A DNA stretch of 64,000 nt from Chamaecrista fasciculata (lineage: Eukaryota; Streptophyta; Magnoliopsida; Fabales; Fabaceae), in the NCBI GenBank assembly GCA_003254925.1, contig QANZ01026808.1, positions 1-64,000 of the forward strand, given 5' to 3'. Position 1 is the stretch's first letter. The number at the start of each line of letters is the position of its first letter. A model generated the notes under the pieces. That model saw only the letters and a list, made by a program, of their open reading frames with translations. It was not told where the DNA came from and made no database searches. Positions 35,032-48,004 of this stretch are shown here, piece after piece. Position numbers and translations under genes: made by a program.

Positions 35032-38000
35032 ATGAATAACCACTCTCTCTCTTCTTCTTCTTCTTCCTCCATTTTCAACTTATCTCTCTGTTTCTTCACA
35101 CTCCTTCTTCTAACCTTCCCTCTTATGGCCAATTCTGCTGATTGCTCCTTCAACTTAGCCTCAAAATCCAAAAACATAGACGTCGCCGCAGCAATCCCCA
35201 AAGCTCTCCGGTTCAAAGCCGCCTCGATCGCTTCCGTCCTAATCGCCGGCGCTCTCGGCGTTAGTCTTCCATTGCTAAGCAAGAAAATCCCAACTCTAAA
35301 ACCAGAAAGTGACATTTTCTTCATGGTCAAGGCTTTCGCCGCCGGCGTGATCCTAGCCACCGGGTTCATCCACATCCTCCCGGAGGCGTTCAAGACGCTC
35401 GCCTCGCCTTGCTTGAGCGACAATCCATGGCACAAATTCCCCTTCGCGGGATTCGTGGCCATGGTGGCCTCCATAGGGACCTTAATGATTGATTCATTCG
35501 CGACGGGGTATTATAAGAGACAGCATTTTAACAGCTCAAAGAAACAAGTCTTGGCTGGTGATGAAGAGATGAGTGGGGAGCATGCTGGTCACGTGCATGT
35601 GCACACGCATGCCACACATGGTCATGCTCATGGATCATCATCATCATCATCAGAAGAGTTCATGACATCTGAACTTATTAGGCACAGGATTGTGTCCCAA
35701 GTGAGTTTATTTGGTTGATTAGTTAATAGTCAAAATCTCATTTTGATTCTTAAATTATAGAGTGAGTTTTGTTTTGGTCCTACAACTTTTTTTTTTTGTT
35801 CTGATTTGTTTTTTTTTCATTTGTTACTGTTAATCTAAAATATAATTTCATTTGATTTCTATCGTACTTAACATATAGACAAATTTTCTTTCATACATGT
35901 CTTAATAAGTGAGTTGGCAGAAACAAAAAGAAAAGTTAACTACAAATTTGTTTCCTATTTGTGACTAAGAAAGAATTTTTTTTTCTTGGCCAACTCATTT
36001 AGTATGACACATAAGAAATAAAGCATGACCCATGAGAGAAAAATGGTTTGTCTTAACTATATCAGAAACAATAGTAGAAATCAAATGAAATTACATTTTA
36101 AACTAAGGGTGAAATAAATAAGAAAGTTTTAGGATAAAAAATGGTTTTATGACCAAAACGAAACTCACTCTATAGTTTGAGGACGAAAAAGAGGTTTTGA
36201 TGTTAGTTAGTTAATTGATGTTTTTGATTAATTAGTTCAATTTTGGATTTATGAATCATTTGTATGTATGTATGTATGTATGTTTTAGGTGTTGGAGATA
36301 GGAATAGTGGTGCATTCAGTGATAATTGGAATATCTTTAGGTGCTTCTGGGAGCATTGATGCTATAAAGAGTCTCTTAGTGGCTCTCTCTTTCCATCAGT
36401 TTTTTGAAGGAATGGGACTTGGTGGTTGCATATCTCAGGTATGGCCAAAATTTAAGGTTATTAAAATGTGTCCTAAAATTATTTTAGGAAATTGAAATTA
36501 TAAAAAAGTGATGAGAGAATTGGATCAAAGAATCATTTTGGTCCTCAACTATGAGGTATTTTTCATTTTAGTTATAAAATAATGTTTTATTCTATTTGGA
36601 TATTTAAACTTTTACATTTGTTCTACGGTTGGTCTAAAATATGATTTTGTTTGATTTTTGTCATTATTTATAACCTAGACGAATGAGATAAATTATTTCT
36701 CCATTACAAATTTGTCTCCAATTTATGATTAAGGACAAAATTTTTTTTTATCCCTTTGTCAACTATCTTATTATGACAAGTATGAGAGAGAAAGAGAAAT
36801 GATTTATCTCAGCTATCCATTTCAGAAATAATGACAGAGACTAGATAATATTCATCCTAAATTTTATTTTAATCCCTAATACTTTTTCGGTTCTGTATTT
36901 AATATTTGTCAAAAATTTTGTTTGGATCCTTAATAAGTTCCATGTAGGGGTGTTTAAAGCTGAACCAAACCAAATTGATCCGAAGCAATAACCGAACTAA
37001 ACCGATCAATAAGCGGTTTGGTTTGGTTAAAAATGCATTAAAATTGGATGGTTTTGTTCGGTTAACAATTTGGATATACAATTAACCAAATCGACCGCTA
37101 ATATTTATATACAAGTTTTTTTTATTTATATAGTGTTAAATGTGATTATATTTAATTTTTTTTTATCATCATTTGATTTTGTCATATTTTTTATTATGTT
37201 ATCTTATTGAATCATAAAATTTTTTTACCTCAAGACAATGACTAACTACTATTCTTCATCATACAATTTCATCCTCTTAAATCTCTTGTTTGTCATTTTT
37301 TTTATCTATCCTATAAATTAGGCTTACTAATCCAAAACAATATTTCTTTTTCTTTCTAATTTTATAATTAATTAGTAAAAATAACTAATAAATTTCTTAA
37401 TTGATCAAACCGACCGCCTAAACTGCCTATTTATTGGTTTGGTTTGATTCAGTTAAAGAAATTATTTTTAACCGCTTGGTTAAAAATTACTTCAAATTGA
37501 TATGAACAGTTCGATTAAAATTTTGTTCAAAACCACCCAACAAACACCCCTAGTTCCATGCATGATTGTAACCAGAACGGATAATCATGCACTATTCCGG
37601 CTAAGTAGTATTAGGGACCAAAAATTTCCAAATGGAACTAATCAACTGGGCAAAAATTACGTTTGGGTCCCTACTACTTTTTGAAACTTGATCTGCAACC
37701 GAATTCTTTCCATGATTTTTTTCACTGTTGAATAATCATGCACTATTCCCGCTAAGTAGATATTTTGTGTGTCATCAAATCACATGTGTTCTACTTTTAT
37801 GTGGAAAAGTTTCAAATTCAATTAGAAGAAAGTGAGCTAGCTCCTATGTGCAATTTAGAAAGTAGGAGACTGAGTTGCAAATGTTGCCATGATGACAACA
37901 TCCTCCTCTTTTATTCAATAAATTAAATTTAGTACTTTACTCTTTTTGGGCACCTCATGACAAAAATGAAAATATAGATTTCTTTTAAGGTATTTTTTTA

Positions 38001-39198
38001 TGCACGGTCCATGATATACTTTGGTCTCTTAAAATTGATTAATTTCATTTTAATCCCTTAACTTTAAAAAATATAATATAAAAAATTCAACCCTAAACAA
38101 TAAACATTGTTATTTTATTTACCAAAAAAAAAAGTTAGAGAGAAATTTGTTTATTTATTTGCTACTTTTACATATATGATTAATTTATTATTTATTAAAA
38201 TATGTTAATGTTGGTTCGAACACAATTTTTTTTGTTAAATAAATTAATTGTATCGAAAGTTGATATTTTTTAAAAGGTCAAAACCTTATTTTGGTCCTCA
38301 AACTATATGGTGAGTTTCATTTCGGTTTCAAAACAATATTTTGTTTCATTTTGATCATCAAACTTTCACATTGTTCCGTTTTAGACCTCAAAATGTGATT
38401 TTGTCTAATTTTTGTCATTATTTATATCCTAGATAATTGAGATGAATCATTTCTCTCTCATATGTGTGATAATAAGTTATTGAAAATGAAAGAAAGAAAA
38501 TTTTTCATTAAAAGAATGGACTTTTTTTTTTTTCTTTCTCTCTTTAACAACTCATTTATTTTGACACATATGAGAGAAAAACGATTCATCTCAATTGTCT
38601 AGGTTAGAAATAACGGCAGAAATATGACAAAATCACATTTTCGGACTAAAACAAAAGTAATGTAGAAGTTTGAGGGCTAAAACAGAATAAAAAGGATTAA
38701 AATGAACCTTATCCCACAATTTGAGGACCAAATGACTATAAGTTAAAATTAAAACTAGGCAAATGGGGAATAAAATTAAACCTGAAGACAAATTATGAAA
38801 AAAAAAATCTTTGTCAATAATTCATTATTAATTATTATTTGTGAATGCAATTCATAAGCAACAATAATAGTTGTTGTATGAATATAATGCAGGCAAAGTT
38901 CAAGTCAAAATCCACAGCAATAATGGCAATATTTTTCTCCTTGACAACCCCAATTGGGATAGCAATAGGGATGGGGATTTCAAGTGTGTATGAAGAGAAT
39001 AAGCCAACTTCTCTAATAGTTGAAGGGGTTTTCAATGCTGCTTCAGCTGGGATTTTGATTTACATGGCACTGGTTGATCTTCTAGCTGCAGATTTTATGA
39101 ACCCTAGATTGCAAACTAATCTCAAGCTTCAAATTGGAGCAAATCTATCTCTCCTTTTAGGGGCAGGTTGTATGTCTATGTTGGCCAAATGGGCTTAG
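35032..39198 (+). CDS. ZIP family zinc/iron transporter
   Basis: A plant ZIP (ZRT/IRT-like) transporter moving Zn2+ or Fe2+ and related divalent metals into the cytosol, at the plasma membrane or an internal membrane. Exons 35032-35700, 36289-36438 and 38893-39198 join in phase to 374 residues, usual for the family. A hydrophobic signal-like N-terminus is followed by three membrane segments. Next comes a variable cytosolic loop rich in His ([15 protein letters not shown]), which binds metal, then membrane segments 4-5 with the conserved [12 protein letters not shown] and [10 protein letters not shown], which form the metal pathway. The last three membrane segments are in exon 3. The ATG at 35032 is chosen as first in frame; there is no earlier ATG in frame. 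An AATAAA signal follows at 39309-39314. Exact substrate and subfamily (ZIP1/3 or IRT side) are not settled. Confidence 0.92.
35730..36205. repeat. family B foldback element in ZIP intron 1
   Basis: The left arm near 35735 (tcaaaatctcattttgatt) faces the right arm near 36195 (gacgaaaaagaggttttga). Inner arms are of the 'acaactt' / 'aaaatatg' type, shared with copies at about 38275-38735 and 53605-54045. It fills most of the intron. Flanks ttagttaat and ttagttagt are a possible degraded 9-bp duplication. Confidence 0.55.
36261..36284. repeat. (GTAT)n microsatellite at the ZIP exon 2 acceptor
   Basis: About five to six GTAT units sit immediately upstream of the ttttag acceptor of exon 2, within the branch-point and pyrimidine-tract zone. 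Confidence 0.8.
36439..38892. repeat. repeat-filled ZIP intron 2
   Basis: The intron is 2.45 kb. It holds partial family B arms (about 36530-36860), a hAT-type element (36945-37552) inserted in another foldback fragment, and a fuller family B copy (about 38275-38735). Nothing coding is seen. Confidence 0.65.
36945..37552. mobile_element. hAT-type non-autonomous element in ZIP intron 2
   Basis: It starts taggggtgtttaaa and ends acaaacaccccta, the classic hAT-like end, and is flanked by a perfect 8-bp duplication gttccatg (36937-36944, 37553-37560). Subterminal arms carry 'gaaccaaaccaaattg' and related 'ggtttggtttgatt' segments. No transposase is present. Confidence 0.85.
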
Positions 39199-39377
39199 AG
39201 TTTTTTTTTTTTTTGGAGAAAATGTTAATTTCAGTTTTTTTTTTTACTTTTCTTCTTTAAAAAAAAGTGGGAAGAAGGAAATTTTTTAGTGTTGTTGTTA
39301 AGTGTTTTAATAAAAAAAGTTCAATTTATCAACAATTTTTGTAATTTAATATTATATAGTTATTTGTTAAATTGTTT

Positions 39378-40750
39378 AAAGGGTAAATTACACAGAAGGT
39401 CCCTATGGTTTGACCCATTTACAGAAAGGGTCTATGTGGTTTAAAAAGTGTCAAATAAGGGCATGTGGTTTGCTCCGTTAACAAAAGAGGTCCTGAGGTA
39501 TATTTCCGTCTAAAATTTGACGGAAATCTTGATTAAAATATTATTTTAAAACCATAACTATTAATTTGTATGCGTTTGACTCCTGTTTACATGAGAGAAG
39601 AACTTTGACACAAAAAAAGAAAAGTTTCAAAACTATTTGATTTTAAGATTGCTCATTCATATCAACATAGATTTCCGGCAACGTTATATTAGAGTATTGG
39701 GTGAAATTTCATTTATTACTATGAAACTTTTCTTCTTTTTTTTTTTATGTCAAAGTCCTTCTCTCATAGGCAAAAGACCCTTTCATGCCCCTAACGTTTG
39801 GGGTCAGTTTCAGTTATGCCCCTAACGTTTGCTTGTGTCAATTATGCCCCCAATGTGAAACGTTGGTGTCAATTATACTCTAACCTCATTTTTTTGGGCT
39901 AAAGTCCTATTTTGGTCCCTCAAGTTTGCTCAACGTTTCGTTTTGGTCCCTCAAGTCTTCGACTAACTTTCCGACGAGATACACAACGGCCCCGACGACT
40001 ACGAAAACTCCTAATCCAAGGTTTTTTGACCTCCTAAGTTCAATGGCGGCCTTCATTTTGCGAAAAAATGACCAGAAATATGATTTTCGGCGATTGTGTA
40101 ATTTTTTGGCGGCTTGCCAGTCATTTTTTCTCAAAATGGAGGTCGTCATTGAACTCAGGAGGTTGAAAAATCTTGGATTGGGAGTTTTCGTAGTTGTCTA
40201 GTTTGCCGTGTATCTTGTCGAAAAGTTCGTCAGACTTGAGGGTCCAAAACAGAACTTTGAGCAAATTTGAGGGACCAAAATAGGACTTTGGCCCAAAAAA
40301 TTGAAGTTATGGTATAAATGACATCAACGTTTCACATTGGGGGCATAACTGAAACTGACCCCAAACGTTAGGGGCACGAAAGGGTCTTTTGTCTCTCTCA
40401 TATAAATAGGAGCCAAACGCATACAAATTAATAGTTATGGTCTTAAAATAATATTTTAACCAAAATTTCTGTCAAATTTTGGACGGAAATATACCTCAGG
40501 ACCCTTTTTGTTAATGCACCAAACCACAGGCTCTTATTTGACACTTTTTAAACCACATGGACCCTTTCTGTAAATGAGCCAAACCACATGGACCTTCTGT
40601 GATTCGACTAAAAGCGAAAATTAAGGAACTTCTCAATAGTAACACATCATCTCATTACATAAGGGTACCAAAGTGTTAATAGAGAATACCACAGGGTACC
40701 AAAGTGTTAGGTTTCAAACCACAGGGTACCAAAGTGTAATTTACCCTACT
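39378..40750. mobile_element. nested foldback elements, at least three levels
   Basis: Outer arms about 39380-39600 and 40405-40605 face each other (acagaaggtcc...ggaccttctgt; 'ccataactattaatttgtat' and its complement). Inside lies a MULE-type element, 39769-40393. Inside that is a third foldback, about 39897-40298 (ggctaaagtcctattttgg / aggactttggccc). Beyond the outer right arm, about 40655-40747 repeats 'gggtaccaaagtgtta' and ends gtgtaatttaccct, which mirrors agggtaaattacac at 39378, suggesting an outermost shell. Confidence 0.65.
39769..40393. mobile_element. MULE-type foldback element (middle level of a nest)
   Basis: Ends ggcaaaagaccctttc and gaaagggtcttttgtc are inverted, and a perfect 9-bp target duplication tctctcata (39760-39768, 40394-40402) flanks it. 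Arms carry 'cccctaacgtttggggtcag' and its complement. Confidence 0.8.
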
Positions 40751-42765
40751 ATTAATGGTTTTTTTATTGAAGATATAGTTGATAAAGATGAAATTTTAAG
40801 ATTTTATTTCAATACTAACTTATATTTTTTGTTGGAAAACATTATTTGAAATGATTTTGATCGAATTATAAGAAAATTATTAGTTTATAATGATCAAATA
40901 TATATTTAATATTTTTATAAAATATAAAAACCACCGGTAGAAGAGTATTTTAGTCAAAATAATATAGTGAAATTGTAATTTATCTTTTGTTAAACAAGAT
41001 GTTTTTTTCTTTTTGATATATAAACAAGAGTTAAATATGGTATATCACTTATATCTATTAATTTTAAGGAAGATGAATATAGATTTTCTTTAAGAATATA
41101 ATAGCTCATTTTCATTATAAGAAAAAAACGAGTATAATGCACCCAAATTTTATTGAAGATTTTGATACCAACAACAAAGTACTGATTACATTTACACCAA
41201 TCATACTGTTTTGTTTTTATTATTTTCTTTTATAAAGTGCTCAAACAATTTATATACACTATTCACACGCCAGACATGAAAAGAATTAGATGCTTTTTCA
41301 GTCGTGCACTTCTCAGTTTGGTGGCAAAAATATAAAGTGTTTTGTATATAATTATTTATCTAAGGTCAAAAATCTATTTTGGTCCCCAATGTTTACCTTA
41401 AGTTCTGTTTGGTCCTTATTAATGTTTCCTAAAAGTTTTATCATCAGTCCCAAACTATTGAATATGGTCATATCTCTCTCATTTCAAACCCGAATATAAT
41501 TAAATTAGAGCTACGTATTAAATTTGATGAGTTCTTTCTTTGCTCAGTTGAAGTCATCGTCAAACGATGTCAAATGAGGTATGAAATCGGGTCCACAAAT
41601 GGGCCACTTGTTTCATGAATTTGATCATATTTCTCTCAATTCAAGTCTGAGTGCAATGAAAAATCAGATCTATAAGTTACTCTTGACGAATGCTTTCTCT
41701 TTCTAGTTGGGGCCGTTGGTAAATGAGATCAAATAGTACACTGAAAGTGAGTTTGGTCAAAACATCAATATTAACTTTCGGAGTACTATTTGACCTCGTT
41801 TATCAATAGTCTCAATTACAAAAAGATAGTCGTCGAGAGTAACTTATAGCTATGATTCTATTGCATTTAGATTTGAAATGAGAGGGATATGACCAAATTT
41901 ATGGAACAAGTGATCCATTTGCAGGCTAGATTTTATGTCTGATTTGGTCTCGTTTGCCGATGACTCTAATTGGGAGAATAAAGAACTCATCAAATTTAAC
42001 TCGTAACTCTGATTTAATCACATTCGAGTTTAAAACGAGAGAGATATGATCATATTTAATAATTAGGGACCAATGGTAAAACTTTTCAGAAACATTAAAG
42101 ACCAAAATGGAATAAAAAAATATTATGGAGCAAAATGAAACTTAAGATAAACATTAGGGACCAAATTAAATAGGTTTTTGACCTTTATCTCTAACATTAT
42201 CTAACATTATAATCATTCCTTTTTGTCCTCTCATATATACATTATCACATTCCAATGTGAGATGCCACGTTCTAGTATTATATATTATATATATCTATAT
42301 ATCTATATTATTTTTCCCTACGTCTCAAATAATTGATGCCATCTCTTATTGTATTATATAACAATAACAGAATATGGATTAGTATGAATTATTATTAGTT
42401 TTATTTGTACGGATTAAGTAATTTAATTTTGTAATTATAAATTTAAATATATTTAGGTCTTTATTCCAATGTAGTTTTTAGAGATAAGTCAATTATCTAT
42501 GTGTTTATTAAGCAAAGACACCAACTCACACAATATGAAGATATTAGTAATTATCTTATTAAATTACTAATTTGAATATAATGTTATTTTGTGACAGAGT
42601 TTAAATGATATATATATATATATATTTTACAGTAATATAATTGATGCGCCTATTAAATTTTATCTGATACTTATTTTAAGTGTAAATTTTGAATTGGGGT
42701 ATATCAAATATTTGATAGTATAATTATCTCTTCGGAGATTTTCCCTATCTATTAAAAATTTTTTT
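40751..42765. repeat. intergenic DNA with a family D foldback element
   Basis: About 41364-42180 is a MULE-type family D copy: ends ggtcaaaaatctattttggt and a mirrored right end, flanks tttatctaa and tttatctct matching at 7 of 9. TA-rich microsatellites lie near 42280-42310 and 42608-42627. No gene is seen. Confidence 0.5.
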
Positions 42766-42767
42766 TT

Positions 42768-42950
42768 TTTGGTTGCTCAAGGTATCTCCCAGCCCGATGG
42801 GCTAAGGACTAATCCTCCGCGGATCGGAGCTCCATTTAAGGGTTTGCCGCTGACCAATTGGTTGTTGCATACACAAGGCGGGGATCGAACTCTCGACACT
42901 TACTTAATCCTATCCATTTGCAAAACTATATCCTTGATTCACACTTGCGG
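42768..42950 (-). mobile_element. tRNA-derived SINE-like element
   Basis: On the minus strand a B-box-like GTTCGATCCCC is followed by a body containing GATCCGCGGAGGATTAGTCC and ends in a run of A (T on the plus strand at about 42760-42770). The body resembles short interspersed elements common in eudicots. The A box is not clear, so the 5' end is uncertain. The ORF through it is not a protein gene. Confidence 0.5.
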
Positions 42951-43001
42951 GCAAATATGAGTTGAACCTATAATTGGCTCAAATTTAAATACTATTTATT
43001 T

Positions 43002-43916
43002 TAGGGGTGGAAAAATCAACCTAAACCCATTAACCCTACTTAATCCAACCCATTTAAATAATGAGTCAAAATAGGTTGACTAAAAAATTAACTCACTAAA
43101 ATTTGGGTTGGGTCAGCCCATGGTTTCCCAAACCCTACTCAATTGTTTGTAAAATCTATGGTTTTATTATTGGAGAGTATATGAACTTTACAATTTTTTT
43201 GCAAAAATTATAGTGTCCCAAATAGTTTCAAATTTTACAAAAACATCCATAGATCATAATATTTGAGGATTAAAATAAAAATTATAAAATTTTTTGGGTC
43301 AAAATGTAATTTTGAAAAATATTGGAAAAGTCTAAAATTAAAAGTTAGTCATAAATCTGGCAAACAAATGCAGTTTAGTCTTACAAAACTTTGTGTTTGA
43401 TGAACTTCACAAATTTTTGAAAAAATTATAGAATGCTCCCAAATAGTTTTAAAATCTACAAAAATGTCCTTGGATCATGATATTCAAGGACTAAAATGTA
43501 AATTATAAAAAAAATTTGGGGTTAAAACATAATTTTGGAAAATATAGGGAAAAATGGAAAGTTATTGATCAATCCTAAATCTGAAAAATGAATGCAGTTT
43601 AATCCTATCCATTTTCAAATGCAACGACTTAAATGAGATTTTGAAAGCAAACTTAAATAATTTGAAGAATATTTCCATTAATTAATTTACAAATTAAATA
43701 ATTAATATTTAGTTTATTGAGTAATTTATTTATTATATAAATTAAATGATATAAATATTTTTAAAATGAGTTCATGGGTTAGATTGGATCAACCCTTAAT
43801 TTTATGGGTCATGACTCAGCTATTTAACAAATATAAATGAGTCAATAACCCATTTATCACGTAACCATTTAAAATCCAACCCAAAACTAACACAACCTAA
43901 CTATTTGCCAACCCTA
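43002..43916. mobile_element. hAT-type element with internal tandem duplication
   Basis: It begins taggggtggaaaa and ends atttgccaaccctA. Flanks atttattt and ctttattt match at 7 of 8. The left arm has 'aacccattaaccc' and the right arm has 'gggtcatgactcag' and 'aacccatttatcac' type segments. Two tandem copies of about 210 bases (about 43185-43390 and 43400-43615) fill the centre. No transposase. Confidence 0.6.
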
Positions 43917-45831
43917 CTTTATTTGACTCCTCTATATTGAGTTGTTCAAAAAATAAAAAAGACTCCTATATATTGATGAATTTTATCTCTAATAATTTAT
44001 TTATTTATTCTAATTTATTTTAGAGATTTATTATTTATATAATTTATTTAATCCGTAATTTCTTTCATAAAGGAGTTAAGTGTATTTCATCCAAATATCA
44101 TCTTAGAAGAATAGACTTGAGTGGAGTCAACAATTGAAGAAAATCTAAATTGCACGTACACTTTCTGAGTTTTAAGTCAGATGCACAAAACACTCATGAA
44201 TTTTGAGATTGTGCAAATAGAACCCTTAAATTTTTAATTAGGTGCAATTAATACCCTTTGTAAAATGGCTCTTAAATTTTATTGTTAAGTGCCACGTCAG
44301 CTTAAATTAAAGAGGGTATTATAGTAATTTTATTGAAAGTTCCCAAGCTCACCCAAATTACTAACCCTATAACCCGACCCATCCAATCTCTAACTCAAAT
44401 TACTAACCCAATAACCCGATAATTGCAGTGAAGAGGGACAATGAAGGCACTGTGGAGGGTGAAGACGACAGAGAGAGATTATGCCTAGCCTGAGTTGTAG
44501 AAATTTGCAGTGTGTTGGTGGTGTTAAAATATAATTAACTCAAAAGAAAACAAAGTCACATATATAAATAAATAAAGAATGGAAAGAAAATAACCTCGCC
44601 CGTCGGCCGTGGAAGCAAAGAAGCGATGGAGATCATTTTATTCCACTCAACTAATTCTCTTTTAGTTGATTAAATCATTTCTGTTTGATTTTGTAAAAAA
44701 AAAAAGATTGAGATTAAATCATTTTTAAGAATATTGTGTTGTTATATCACGTTATAATTGTGAGTCTCCATTCTTGTTGGACTTGATGTTATTTGGTGAT
44801 ACAAGAATGACATTGCTTGGCGAAGTTCTAAAGTTGATCCCTCCATGACTACAAGGGCCATTCAGTTCATGGTTCAGTTTTATGTTGATGTCTTTTTTAA
44901 TAGTAAGTTTGCAGCTCTGTATTTTTTGAATGCTGACTGTTTATGGCGTCGTCGAGTTGTGCCTTTGAAGGTTCTATGAGTTCTCTCAATGTGGTAGACC
45001 TCTAGGGAGGAATACTTCTCGATTTCATCGGATTGTGCTTCTTACTTTATTGTGATATCAAAATAATAATAATAGCAAAAGCACTTTTTTTTTTGAACTA
45101 GAAAAGCAAAAAGCACTTCGGTTTCCCAAATTATAGAAAAAGTTTAAGAAGTTTTTCCAAATTAATTTGTGGTCAACTATACCCTAAATTTTTACTTTGG
45201 ACTCAATTGAATTTTAAATTCCAATGTCATTTAAATAATTAATAAAAAAGTGCTAACCTGATGATAATGTCAATATTTTTTTGTGAGTATAATTCACACA
45301 AAATATGGAAATTTTGGGATACTGTTAAAGTTTTGGATACAATAAATAATTGACACCAAAAATAAGGAGAAGAAAAATAATACTCGCCACAAATGTTTTT
45401 CTATGAAGCATAAACATTTCATTTTGATGGCATGTCATCGTGTCGGACATCGTCCGTGTTCGACATCTGTATGAAACTTATGCGACACATATTTAATTAT
45501 AAGTTTCATAATGTAAAACCAATTTTTTGTGACTTTAACATGAAAAACAATAGAAAATAATGACACATATGAATTGTGAATGGGTATTGAAATTATTTTA
45601 AAGTTTTAATAAAAATTTATGAATTTTTTACCTGTCGATGTATCTGTGTCCATGTTCATATCCATACTTCGTAGTTTTTTACCATTAACAATTTAGACAG
45701 TGATATATAGGTCTTGATATATAATTGAGTCAAATGTAAAAATTTTAAGATTTGACATCACATTTCAACTTTTTAAGTACTACAATCACTGCCTTATTTT
45801 TTCTCTAATATATGTGTATATATAATATATA

Positions 45832-45865
<34 letters not shown>

Positions 45866-48004
45866 TTGTGCAAACTATTAATATTATTTTTTTTAGATTG
45901 TTTTGTTATTTTGAGAATTATATCAAATGCGTTTTAACGTTTAAATTAATATTTCATGACACTATTAATGTTATTTGTAAATTATAATTATTAAGAGGCA
46001 TATTTGGTGAAAATATGAAAAGACATGATTTATTGAAAGAAAATAGTAAAAAGAAAGATATATATTTATAAGGAAGAATGTTTAACGGTATATTAGAAAA
46101 TAAATAATTAAAAATTCTTAAAAATATGAAAGTTAAACAAAATACAAAAATAAACATTTATCAAAATATTATAAAATGTTTGATAAAAAAAATCAAATAT
46201 TATAAAATAATCATAAAAATATTTTAACTCATTTAAATAGATTTTTTTTATATTTCTGATAATCATATTTTTGGAAGAGTAAAAAATAATCTGTATATCA
46301 AATATTCTTTTAGGTTCTTAATCTCCCAACCCCAACCCCAATGTAAATCATTGTTATAAAGATACAGGACCATAATAAATTTTTAATTGAGGCGAAAATA
46401 TAAGATCAATTTGAGTTGGGATTGTTGACAAACATTGTCATAAAATAAAGCTCGAAAAGGCTGCTCATTTTCAAATCAAAGAAGCGAAATTGATCACATC
46501 TTTCTCGTTTCAAGTCTGAATGTGATAATTTTAAAACTGCGAGTTACTCTTAATGAGTCGTTTTTTTTTTGCTCAGTTGGAACCTACAACAAATGAGGTC
46601 AAATTGAGCTAAAAAGTGGGTTTGAAATTAAAAAGTAAAAAATTATGAAAAATTAGTCTCAAACGTGCTTTTTAATCGAATTTGACCTCTTTTATTGATG
46701 ATTTCAATTAAACAAAAAAGGAACTCATTAAGAGAAACTTGTAGCTCTGAATTCGTCATATTATATTCGAATTTGAAAAACGAGATGTCTTTACTTGTTT
46801 AACAGTAAAATGAGTGACCCATTTTTAGGATATGATTTGACCTTGTTAAAAGCAACATGTAGTTTTGAAATCGTCACATTTGTACTTAAAACGAAAGAGA
46901 TATAACCACATTCAGTAGTTTGGGACCAAAATGAAACTAAATGAAAACATTTAGGACCAATATAAAACTTTTGAAATATTTAGGACCAAAATAAACTTAA
47001 GGACATATATTTAGTATCACTTTCTTTGCAATATTTTAACAAATTTGCTATATTCAATCGTGAAATCAGAAAACTAAAGGCTATCAAATGCTATTTTATA
47101 TTACATCGCCTCTTTCTCTTTTGAGTCTTTTCAAAAGCACACATCAATTGCTTCTTCCCTTTCCCTTGAAAAAGCACCATAAATTCCAAGCTCCAAAACA
47201 TTGACAAGCTATATCTTAACTAAGCAAAGGGTAACCTAAAACTAAAGCATACTTTTCATAATTAAAAGCATCATTCATAAATGGTACAAAAAATGAGTTG
47301 AAAGTAACATGAAGCACCATGCATGCATGGCTTCTCTAGTTAATTTTATTAACAACAAATTAAAAGATTGGAATTGAATATCATGCACTTTATAACTGAC
47401 AAGCATCTAATGCTTCTTCTTCTTCTTATGGTAATTGACCAATTCCCCTTATACCTCTTTCTCACGCCACAACCATGAGAAGAAAACGCACACACATAGA
47501 GAGAGAGAGAGAAAGAGAGTAAGAGCTTTGAGTAGAAAGCAAGAAAGCCCAAAAGGGCATTATAAAAAAAAAAAATCAATCTTTCATCTTTTTCCAATGG
47601 CCAAGCAAGCATATATACCAACATGAGATGAGCTTAGTAGAGAAACAAGAAAAAGATTTTAATTTGTTCTGTTCAAAGCTGTTAGAAATTACTACTTCCC
47701 ATAAAATAGGCCTTTCTTGTTTTATTTTGTTTTGGTCATTCCTTCACTTCAGAGACACATAGCAAAGAATCAATCTTTATTTCCAATTGAACTTCTTGTC
47801 TTCTTTGGCCTTCTTTCAATCTGGGTAATTCTGGGGGTCTCCAACCTTATCATTTATTATCTTCTGGTCTTTGATTGCTCTTTAATTGCTGCTAAAAAAG
47901 AAAAAAAGAAGAAATAAGCAAAGCCATTATTAGAAGTCATATATATATATATAGTATATAGTGCATTGCATTGAGCAATCCAAACAAGCAGAGGCTACTT
48001 GAGA
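43917..48004. repeat. intergenic, mixed repeat fragments, X8 gene 5' flank
   Basis: About 44740-44970 may be a LINE fragment (a frame with NDIAWRSSKVDPS and RAIQFMVQFYVD, interrupted). About 45425-45640 is the second copy of the repeat near 31.4 kb. About 45811-45865 is TA-rich. About 46310-46990 is an eroded family D copy. About 47500-47520 is GA-rich. No convincing gene is seen. Confidence 0.4.

Noticed and set aside
34998-35474. 158-codon minus-strand ORF opposite ZIP exon 1
   Set aside because: Mirror of the coding exon; codon bias and splice model support the plus strand.
42769-42960. 63-codon ORF
   Set aside because: Lies within the SINE-like sequence with a tRNA-type B box on the other strand.
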